A stretch of 64,000 bases of DNA from Glandiceps talaboti (lineage: Eukaryota; Hemichordata; Enteropneusta; Spengelidae): the NCBI RefSeq assembly GCF_964340395.1, contig NC_135568.1:15462276-15526275 (forward strand). The letters are read 5' to 3'. This document shows, piece after piece, positions 30,401 through 42,400 of the stretch. Each line of letters starts with the position of its first letter. Positions within the stretch are counted from its first letter, which is position 1. A program made the position numbers and the translations under genes. A model generated the notes under the pieces. That model ran no database searches. It was not told the DNA's origin and saw only the letters and a list, made by a program, of their open reading frames with translations.

Positions 30401-33400
30401 CTGTATGAGTTGTGGTTTTTATGACAGTTTGCTATTTCGGTATAAATATATGTAATAATGACAGAACACAATGGAATGTGAGTGCTGGGGTTGTTACTTG
30501 GAGGTATTAACAATTGTGCTTGCAGTGTCTTCTGCTGCACTTTCACTCACTGCACTCATGAATATGTGGCCGCAGAGAACACACTGCAAGCAGTAATGAA
30601 AGTACCCCAACTATGGATCCCTTGTACTCACGTTTCATGAGATTATATCATATTTGACTTCAAACTCCTAGGCCTCACTAATACCAAGTACAACATACAA
30701 CTGATTTGATGTTTACTACTCTACTTCTTGTTCTCTTTACAGTTCCCACAGATTGGGGAGTTGATACTTAGAAGACTGATTGTCCAGTTCAAAAGATCTT
30801 ATAAGAGAAATGACAAAAATGTGTGTCTGACTTCAGTCAGATTTATTGCACATCTTATCAATCAACAAGTGGTAAGTTTTTGGGCTTGAGAGATGGATTG
30901 ATCAGTTATTGGGCCTAGACAAATTCAGGTTACCTGACCCCACCTAGTTTTTGACTGCAGACCCTAAACTTTTTTTTCATGTATTGAAGAAAAATAAATA
31001 AAATCATGATATAGTGGATGCAGAAACTGCAGTATGAAACTGTTCTCTCAATCTGTAATTGCTGTACATCTGTTGGGAAGAAACCAACAACACAGAGTCC
31101 GTATGGAAAACAACGGAAAACATAACTACATGAACTAGACAAACAAAAAATATCAAAAAAAAAAATCTACCTATACCCACCTATTCTATAATTGAGCGTA
31201 ATCGGAACCAAGCAATTTTTAGGCCTTACAAGAGTTGATAAGAATTTGAAAATACTGTATAATACTATTAATTCATCTCTTAAAATTGACTGTTTTTGGT
31301 GGTGTTGTAAACAACAACACCCCCCCCCCCCACCACCACCACCACACACACACACACACACACACACTGAAAATGGTAGACTTTCAATTGCTGCACAGAA
31401 AACCGCATTGTATAGAAAACACTGGCTATAGTTAGATAATCACATTTACTGCAAATTAGACAGTGTTGCTTAACCGTGCAACTGACGTGTATTATTTTTT
31501 GTCAAAACAAAGTGCCTGTGATTTGTATGATTTGATTTGATGTTCAACACAACTATTATACTTACCCACAGGCCCATGAAGTGATTGGGTTGGAGATCCT
31601 GACTGTATTGCTGGAAAACCCTACTGATGATTCTGTAGAGGTAGCCATAGGATTCCTGAAAGAATGTGGACAAAAACTAACGGAAGTTTCACCAAGAGGA
31701 ATGCATGGTATGTATCAATTCTCATCGATACTTCTCTCCTTCCCCCCCCCCCCCCACACACACACCAAAAGTACCAAATTAACAGAAATTTCTCCAAGAG
31801 GAACCGAAGACATGTATTCAAAACTCCTAAATACTTCTCTCACCCCCCCCCCCCCCACCTTTGAACCAAAAATAGCAAACAAACAAGTTTCACCAAGAGG
31901 AATCCATGATATGTATCAAAGCTTATTGATATTTTCCCCACCCCCACCCCCCACCAAAAAATACCAAATTAACAGAAGTTTCACCATGGTACATATCAAA
32001 GCTCATCTATACACCCACCCAGTGTGCCCTCTAATGATAGCCAAATTTTATTGTTGTGAGTCAAAATGATAAAAACTGGCATTTCTTGTGAGACATCACA
32101 TAGTAAGAGATAGGGGAACACCAAATTTTGGTACGTCACTAGAAATTGTGTGCGTCAGTGGCGCGTCAAATTGGCTTAGAGGGCACACTGCACCCACCAC
32201 TCCAATCTCCATTGGTCCCTCTTGTACTATTATTATCATCAGAGCTATGCAAACCAATAGGAGGGATTAGGCTCATATTTTAGTCCATTATTGGCATTGT
32301 CACACATAGCCTGATAGTCCTGATTCTTTACTCGGCAAATTCTGAGACTAGGATCCTGCATAACAGTTGATCAGCTGTTTGCTTTCCTGCATAGTTCGAG
32401 TGTCTAAATGACTGCATAGCATCCTTTATGGAAGTAAATAGTTTTTGTTTGCCTACATACATAGTTTGAGTGTCCTAACTGTGAACTTTTTGTCAACCCA
32501 GCAATCTTTGAGAGATTACGTAACATCCTTCATGAGGGTCATATTGAGAAACGTGTCCAGTACATGGTAGAAGTCATGTTTGCTATCCGTAAAGACGGTT
32601 TTAAAGATCATCCTGCTGTCCTGGAAGATTTGGATTTGGTGGAAGAAGTTGACCAGTTTACACATCTGTTGAGTATAGAAGATGAACACAAAGCAGAACC
32701 CGAACTTAGTAAGTGAATGCATACTTTTCTTAGAATTACTGTGGTGATAGGCAGAACCCGAACTTAGTAAGTGAATGCATACTAATCTTAGAATTACTGT
32801 GGTGATAGGCCGGACCAGAACTTAGTAAGTGAATGCATACTAATCTTAGAATTACTGTGGTGATAGGCCGCACCAGAACTTAGTAAGTGAATGCATACTA
32901 ATCTTAGAATTAATGTAGTGATAGGCCGAACCAAACTCAGTAAGTGAATGCATACTTTTCTTAGAATTACCCGGTGATAGGCCGAACCAGAACTTAGTAA
33001 GTGAATGCATACTTTTCTTAGAATTACTGTGGTGATAGGCCGAACCAGAACTTAGTATAAGTGAATGCATACTTTTCTTAGAATTACTGTGGTGATAGGC
33101 CGCACCAGAACTTAGTAAGTGAATGCATACTTTTCTTAGAATTACTGTGTTGAATGTATCAGAACATTAAGCTTTTGTAGATTAGTGACATTTTAGTGTG
33201 GATTCATCCATAACCAGTATACATATGACTTTGTGTGACAGTAGAGTATAATACAATGCAATACAATATGAAACTACTACTACTGTACATTGTAAAATAT
33301 AATACATGTACAGTGCAAGGCAGCACATTTAAAGTACACATTTATAATTCAATGAATAGCAAAACAATAGTGCAAGACAATTACAATATACATCACAGTT

Positions 33401-36400
33401 GAATACAATACAATTGTTTGCAGTAACTACAAAGAAGACGATACCAGTAATTTTACAGTGTAACACAGTGCAATACAGTAAAGTACCATCTGACAAGCCA
33501 ATACATTAATTACAATACTACATTACAAAACAGTTCTGTACCAATAAATTGACATTTATACAAAACACAACAATAACAAGAAAGTATTTATTGTAGCAGC
33601 CAGATTGTGTATGGCCATAGTACCAAGTGTCAATGTAGTAGTGAAATTTATCATTTTTGTTTATTGAAAGTTTTGAATGAAGTATGCTATAGTATTGTTT
33701 TCACTTCTCCAACTTTCTACTAGACATATTCAAGCACGATACAGAGTACCTAGAAAATGAAGAGAAGTACAAAACTATCAAGAAGGAGATCCTAGAAGAT
33801 GAAAGTAGTGGATCAGAGTCAGGTGAAGAAGGCAGTTCAGAGGAAGAATCTGGTGAAGGTAAGATAGATTATTATAGGCAGGATTGATGAATAATGGGTT
33901 GTGTGTGTGTGGGTGTGTGTGCGTGCATGCGGGCATATGTATGTATGTATCATGCACACGTAACTATGTATGTATGTTTGCATGAGTGCGCGAGTGGATG
34001 CATGTGTGTACATGCATGGTATTATATACAAGATTGATGGTGAATGGAGGGGGGGGGGGGGGGGGGCGCTGTAGAAATGGGTTGTGTGCATATGCCATGG
34101 TATGGGTGGTCATGTAAGTGTTAGGGTGGGGGGTGCATGCATGTACGAGATTATGGTTAAGGTTGATGAATACTGGGGCTTTAGAAATTGGTTGTGTAAG
34201 TGTGTTGGGAGGAAGGTGTATGTACATGTATGTGTTATTGCTTACATGCTTCAATCATTTTGCAACAAATGCACTGGTATAAAGAAAAAATAAGAACGAA
34301 ATAGACTTTGTTCTTTTAGTGGAATTAGCTGTAGCTAAATTGAGTCATTTCTCACATTCCTGCAGATGTGATTGTTATGAAAAAATCTCAATGAGTAATG
34401 ATTTAATTAATGGTTAACATTTTTAGCCTCCACCTGGTGGCATCAAGATAGACTTTGTACTTTTGGTGGAATTAGCTGTAGCGAGCTTTCCTGTGGCAAA
34501 ATTGAGTCATTTCTCACATTCCTGCAGATGTGATTGTTAGTGAAAAAATCTCAATATTTTACTCAATGAGTAATGATTTAATTAATGGTTAACATTTTTA
34601 GCCTCCACCTGGTGGCATCCAGATAGTCTTTCTCAGCTATGCACAAGCAATATCTTTAAATGCCGGTAGCAATACAGCAGATAAGACACGCAGGGGAATT
34701 GTTTTCAATATCATATGTTATTTATTTTACAGAAGAGGAAGAAGAAGACAAAACTGAGATAATAGACCAGACAGAAACTAATCTGATAGCACTACGTAGA
34801 ACTATTTACCTAACAATACAGTCTAGTTTAGATTTTGAGGAGTGTGCTCATAAGTTGCTCAAAATGGAATTAAAACCTGGCCAGGAGGTAAGTCGTATAT
34901 AAACACCAGCCCATGTGATTTCACTATTTTTCATGAAGCAAGTCTCATGTGAGCAGGTTTGATTTTTCTATTATTTTGAACTTAAGTCTTACAATGCATG
35001 TACACAAAGTCATGTGACCCATAAGTCTCAATTAATATATGAAAAATATTTATAAATAGCAGTTTAAAGAGATAGCATTCCCCTAACAAAATAAGAAAAA
35101 AAAACAATGTTAATTTTATATTTTTATGTTTCACTCTACAGATTGAACTGTGTAACATGATATTGGATTGTTGCTCACAACAGAGATCTTATGAAAAGTT
35201 CTTTGGACTCCTAGCTCAGGTAAGAAAAATTATACATAATAACAACTTTGGACAGAATTTGGCAAATCAATTTAATTCATCCAAGAAAGCATGTGTACAT
35301 TTCGCCAAATTCTCTTTATGTTTTTAGCGATACAAGTTCTGTATTGTACTTATGTTGATTAACATAATAATAAATAATAAAACAGCGAAAATTGTGAAGT
35401 CTGGCGAGAAATAGTGGCTGGCGGACACAGACATCAACTTAAAAAGACAATATAAAACTGTTCTTCCAATCTGTAATGGCTATACATCTGATGAGAAGAA
35501 ACCAATAACACAAAGACCATTTGGAAAACATTGGAAAACATATAACTACCTAAACTAGACACTCACGTATGAAAAAAAAATAGTAAAAAAACAAAACAAG
35601 AAAAAACAATCTACCTACCCCACCTATTCTAAAATTTAACATAATCGGAATCACACAATTTTTTTTTAGGCCTAATGTAACATTTTAATTGATGTAGTTA
35701 TGGAATGTTCATGTCAGTCTATTGATTCAAAGACTTTAACATTCATCCTTGCCATCAGCTGAACTCAAACATTTGTCAATTTGATTGCTGACTTTTGAGT
35801 ATGTACATAATAAATTGTTTCATTGAATGAAGGATTTGAGTTCTTGCAATAGTTATTGAGGTATGTCTCAAATGGTAAATATTACTAGTAAGTTTGAATG
35901 TGCTACAAAATAACTGTAACAAATCATTCAAAAAATAACTTTTATGTTTGTTTAAATTTCTTTTTTACAGAGATTTTGTCAACTTAAGAAGGAGTACTGC
36001 GAGTGTTTTGAAGTACTGTGTAAAGAACAATATGACACATGCCACAGATTAGAAACTAATAAATTACGTAATGTTGCTAAGTTATTCTCACATCTACTCT
36101 ATACCGATGCCATAGCATGGACAGTAAGTATTTTTATGTGAATGTTAATATTTGTTTGCTTTTGTTTGGTTGAAGTGGTTTGTATTGAAAAGAAAGACTG
36201 ATGTATTTATGTGTGTGTGTATGTGTATCTGTGTGTGTCTGTTTCTTTGTCTCTTGTCTGTCTCTATTGCTGTCACTCTAATGTTTGAAGTTGTTAGCAA
36301 TTTTATTGAAAGGAAAGACTGATGTGTTTGTGTGTGTCTGTGTTTCTGTCAGTCTGCTGTCTGTCTATATCTCTGTCTTTCTGTCTGACTCTGCATTTTA

Positions 36401-39400
36401 TGCAATGTCTTTCCTGTAATATCCATCAGAATAGTATTTGCAAAGAATAAATACATACAAATATACACGAACAGGTGATAATTTATCGTAATTGCCAAAC
36501 CCTGTACCATGATTTTGATATGGAATCCTGGTACTTATAACACTTAATAAAGTCATTGGATACTTGTACTCTACCATAATGCACATCGTGTATAACACTA
36601 AAGCATTCACCTTCCATCATTTATTGTAGGTACTATCTTGTATATCACTTAATGAAGAGGACACAACATCATCCAGTAGAATATTTATCAAGATATTATT
36701 TCAGGAATTGGCTGAGTACATGGGTTTACAGAAACTCAATGAAAGACTCAAGGATGTGTAAGTAGAAGTCAACATATGTATCAATTTTATGAAGGGTTGT
36801 CAGTGGTGGAGTGGGGTTCAACCACTTTCCTCTAACCACTGCAGCTAGGATTCAAACCCTAGTCTGGGTTTAATTAGTGGGTGGAGTGGGGTTCAACCAC
36901 TTGCCTCTTACCACTGCAGCTAGGATTCAAGTCATTAATAAGATTTGCCATGATGCAGGTTTTCCCTGGGGTATTCACATTTTCTCCTGCACTAACACTG
37001 AACCCACTGGGGATGGTTCTCACTGGGCTTCTTGGGAGGCAAGCACTGATAAACTTAAAGAAGTGGCCCATATAAATGAAGATTATTATCATCAAAGGGC
37101 TTGATTTTCTCTTTATATCTACCTTTTTTTCTTCCTTACTACGATTTATACTTCAGAATGTATTGAACATTGCTTCATTCTTTTTTGCCTAGAGTAATTT
37201 TTTTTAAAGAAAATTTTACTGTTTTTCAACTGGTTCATATAAGTTCTACTGTCTCGGCTCATCATAGGTAAAGTTATATTTTATTCAATTAACATATTTT
37301 TATTTTCTCTTTTTTTCCACAGAATTCTTCAGCCTTTCTTTGAAGGCTTATTTCCACGAGATAATCCTGCCAACACTCGTTTTGCCATCAATTTCTTCAC
37401 AACTATTGGCCTTGGTGGACTTACGTAAGTAGCTTTTACTGTAGACCCGTCATCGGTTATGAGGTGCATCGAGTGCTTCCCCATATAATAGCATGTATTC
37501 TGTATGTGCAGTGGGCTTTGTCCAAGCTACCCAGGGGGATAGTTGTCACCTGGCCGTACTTTTGGTCTTCTCTGTCACTGATGGCGTTTAGTGTTTGTTC
37601 TATAAAATCACTCACAATGAAAGAGGTCAGCATTTCTTCATTTCATGATGAAACTGTGATTTCAAACGTAACAAAGACAAATCAAGCCTAACCCTAACAA
37701 CAAAGGTGATGTTGTCCCACACAGTGCCTCTTTGAACTGGGAAATTGAATATAGAATAACAAATAACAAATCTACTGATAATAGTAATGTTCTTTGATAC
37801 ACAACCAAGTTACTTTTTCTTTCATGTCTATGTTTTGGTGACTGTTTCATTCCTCAGGGCAAACTGATGATGATTACTGTTCACCACTAGATGACGGTGT
37901 GGTGAATAAATTGTCTCATGTGTAAATTCATTCTGTAATGTGCCCTCTAAGTTTTTGGTCTTGCTGATTTAATTGCAGGGATGAGCTTAGAGAACATCTG
38001 AAGAACTTACCAAAGTTAATCATGGCTCAGAAGCAGCAAGTAGAAGCCTCAGACTCTAGCAGTGAGAGTGAGTCAGACAGTGACACGGCTAGTTCTGAGA
38101 GTGAAAGTGGCAGTAGCTCTGTTAACAGTGACTCCGGTAAGCATGACATTAAATTCTTGAAACTTGTAAGAAATCTTGATTAGATTTAAGAATTGTCTTT
38201 GCTTGGACATTCTTAATCATAAATTACCATAAAGACAATATTTTTAGAACACCACTGCTAGAAATAAAAGCATTTATCTAAACTTTGATTTCCCAAGAGT
38301 CATTTCATGAGTTTACATCACTTACATAACGCAATATTGCAGAGTGAAAACTTGTTTCTCATTCATTGTTGAGTGGAGGTGTTTGTCATGGACATGTAGT
38401 GTTTTCATGGATGTCGGCAGATATACATATGTAATGATAGAACATAAATGTTCCTGACTCTTAAGTACTTGTTTACCTTCAGTGTACACCAAAACATTTA
38501 ATAGCATCATTGTATCTGATCGATCTAAGGGTGTTCTTTTAAGTATATGATATCTGAATTAGTTAACTTCTCTATAAAGGTGTTCTATGCTCCAGTTTCC
38601 ATTTCAATGTAACTTTCTTCTCAGTGGATTTGCATTGTTTTGAAGTACCAGTGGGTAGAAAATAATTTGTTTTCACATCAAATTTAGATACAGTGGGTAA
38701 ATCATCTGAAAAATCACTATCAAGCACTGAAAAGTAAACAAAAAAGTTCTGTTGAAATAAACATATAGGCAACAGCACTATATCCATTCCTTGCAGGTAA
38801 CTATATCATAGATGCGTAAACCTGGAAATATTTGCTTAAGACTTATTTGCGCTTATTTCACTGGAACTCAAATGCACAAAAATAATCAGTTACTGAAATG
38901 CCTTTTTGTACATAAACACAATGGACCAGTCTGGTAGTTGGTAAAAATTAGTTGTTGAGAACAAGCTGAAAACTGAAATTGCAAGATTTTCTAGTAATGA
39001 AAATATCTAGGGTTACAGCATATTACCTAATCTGTCAATATGTAACTCAAATACATTCAGTGCAGTTCATCTTTGATTGGTCAATTTTAAGGTAACTCAT
39101 TCGTGTTGCTCTTTCCTTCACCAACAGAATCTGAAGAGGAGAAAAGACGAAAAAGGAGAAAAAGAGAGAAGGCAAGAAAGAACAAAGAAAAGCCCACGAG
39201 ACACAAAGAAAAAGAAACTTCAAGACACAAAGATAAAGAACAAGAAAGAAGAAAGAGACCACAAGAAGAGGTTGCCAAACATACTGATAAGCGAGATAGG
39301 AAACATCACAATAGAGTTGAAGAAAAAGACAAGAGACATGAACGAAATAAGGACAGAAGTAAGCAAAGACAAACAGAACATGAAAAAAGTAGGCAAAGAC

Positions 39401-42400
39401 CAGAACATGTGGAAAGGGAATCTGAGAGAAATAGAGATATAGCCAGAGAGAAAGAACATGCAAAGAGCAGAGATAGAACAGAACATCATCAAAGAGAACA
39501 TCAGAGGCATAGAGACAGAAGTGCAGAAGTAGAGAGAGAACATGAAAGCAGTCGAGACAGGACTGGCGAGAGAGAACATGAGAGAGTGAGAGACAGGACT
39601 GGCGAGAGAGAACACGAGAGAGTCAGAGACAGGACTGGCGAGAAAGAACACGAGAGAATCAGAGACAAAACGGGAGAAAGGAACAGAGAACATGAAAGGA
39701 ACAGAGAGAGGACAAGGGAAAATGAACGTGATAGAAATAGAACTGAGCAAAGGCAAAGAGAATCTGAAAGACATGGAAACAGATATGAACAGCGGGAAAG
39801 AGAGGCTGAAAGAAACAGGGAAAGAATTGAGGAGCAGGAGATAGCCATGGAAAGAGAAGTGTACATGCCTGTGAAAATAGAAAGTGATAGTGATCTCAGT
39901 CATGACCGATATGTCCAAGTAAAGAAAGAAATTATTGATGATGCGTACGACAGACATAGTCAGTACTATGGTGATGAATGGAATACTTCTAGAAATGTTA
40001 GAAATGATGAGAGATATAGTGACCGACATGTGGAACATTATAGGACGGATGAGAGACACCGTGACAGAAGGGACGACAGAGAAGACAGCAGAAGGGAGCG
40101 ACAAATAGAATCTGAGAACACAAATAGAACATCTAGAACTAGAGATCTCAGAAGAGACAGACAAGACACCAGAGGTAGAAGGGAAGAGAATGAAAGTAGA
40201 AATCAACATGGCTCAAGTGATGAGGATATCAGAGAGAGAAATGAGAGAAACATCTACAGGGGTAGAGAAGAGAGGGGTAGAGAAGACAGAGACAGAGTGG
40301 ATAGGGGTAGAGAACAAAGGAGCAGGGAAGATAGAGGTAGAGAAGAGAGGAGCAGGGAAGATAGAGGTAGAGAAGAGAGGAACAGGGAAGAGAGGGGTAG
40401 AAAAGAGAGGAGTAGAGAAGAAAAAGTCAGAACACAGAGTAGTGAGTCAGAATCCGAAGCAGAATCTGAATCTGAATCTGAGTCTGAGTCCAGTGAAGAT
40501 GAACAGGAGGTCAGAAGGCAAGAGTCAAGAGGCCGTGATGCAAGAAAACACGATGATAGGCCAAGAGATCGAGACTCAAATGTAGAGAGAAGATATGATG
40601 GAAGAACTGAAAACCAAGAAAGATTAAACCGAGCAAAAGATGAAGAGAATTATGCAAGGCGAAGGGAAGATCAGAGACACTCAAGAAATGAAAGGCGATC
40701 TAGGGAAGAGGAACAACAAGCTCTAAGGAATCGCCGTCAAATGCGCGAATCTAGTGATGACGAGTTAGATCACAGAAGACAAGTTGAAAGAAAAAGACAT
40801 GAACAATCCATTCGAGAAGAACAAACTCGTAGAAATGAAACAAGGAACCGAAGAGAAATAGAAATACAACGTCAAAGAAGTGACTCAGGTGATGAGGCTG
40901 TCTACCATGAAAGGACACGACGCCAGACATCTGAGAAAGAGAGTCCAGAAAGAACCCCAGAAGAAGAAAGTGACGAATCATCTAGTGATAGCAGTGAAAG
41001 TGATGAATATGAGAGGCAAGATAAGAGAGAGCAAGAAATAGACAGGAGATCACGTCAAGTTGAAAGTGAAAAGTATGAAAGGCAAGACAATAAAAGGAGA
41101 CAGGAAACAGACAGGCGATCACGTCAAGTTGAAGGGGAAAAGTATGATAAGCAAGATAATAAACGGGGGCAAGAAACAGACAGGCGATCACGTCAAGTTG
41201 ACAGTGGAAGGGAGGCAAGGGAAAGAAGACAGATAGAAAGTGATGAATCGAGTGATGAAGAAAGTATCCTGAAGTCAAGCAGAGACAGAAGGGATGTTAG
41301 AGATGATGACAGAAGAGACAGACAAAGAGGTGAACTGAAAGCTAGAAGTGAAAGAAGTAGAGATGAACGAGATAACAGACCAAGTGATAGAGATAACAGA
41401 GGGAACAGAGAAGAAAGTAGGAATGAAAGATATAGAGAAGAGCGAGAAAGCAGAGAAGAAAAATACAGAGAAGATAGAGAAAGAAGGGATGATAGATACA
41501 GAGAGGAAAGAGGTGGTGGTAGACATGTCGTGAGAGAGGAGAGAGAAGTTGCCTCAAATGAAAGACGCAGAGTTGAAATTGTACCCAGCAGAAGTGACAG
41601 AAGCAGAACTGAAAGAAGTGACAAGAGCAGAGAGGAGAGGGAACTGAGAGCAAGTGATGAATCTTATGACCAAGGCAGAGACGGGAGAAGAACCAGAGAA
41701 AGCGAAGAGTCTGTTGATAGGAGAACAAGACGTAGTGATGAACCTCGTGAACATAGCAGAGATGAAAGACAGTCCAGAAGTAGGGATGAGAGAGAGTTCA
41801 GAAGAGTGGATAGGGGTAAAGAAGAGAGAGGGAAGAGGGATAGTTTAGAAGATGGCAGGGGAAGTCGAGATGCAAGGGAGCAAAGAGGAAGACAAGAAGA
41901 AAGGCCAAGTAGAGGACATGAGGGAAGCAGCCGAGCTGTTGACAGGAGTAAGGAAAGGGAGAGGGGCCAAGAAAGTGTAGTCGAACAGAACCATAGAGAA
42001 GTGAGGGTGATCAGGAATGATAAATCTAAGGATACAAGAAAGAGGGCAGAAACATCAAGTGATGAAGAAGAGGAATACCAGGATGATAAACGGAAAGAAT
42101 CAAAGGATGCAGGTGGATCAAGAGACGGAAGAGTGAACAAGAGAAAGAATGATAGTGATGATAGTGACTCAAGTGAAGACAGCAGTTCAAGTTCTGATTC
42201 TAGTCCCGATTCTGCATCTAGTGATGAGTCGGGTAGCAGCAGCAGCAGTAGTAGTAGTAGTAGTGGGAGTAGCAGTAGTAGCAGCAGTGAGGATTCAAGT
42301 GAGGAAGATGAATCTGAAAAACGACAAGGTAATGCAGACTCGCGAGATGCTAAGCGACAACAGATAAAACAGGAATATCAGAAAGAACGAGCAAGGCAAA

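Noticed and set aside
39220-40209. Long minus-strand open frame (329 aa) and several others opposite the CWC22 last exon
   Set aside because: They are the pyrimidine-rich complement of a purine-rich coding exon, which lacks stop codons by composition. Their Ser/Leu/Phe-rich products match no family.
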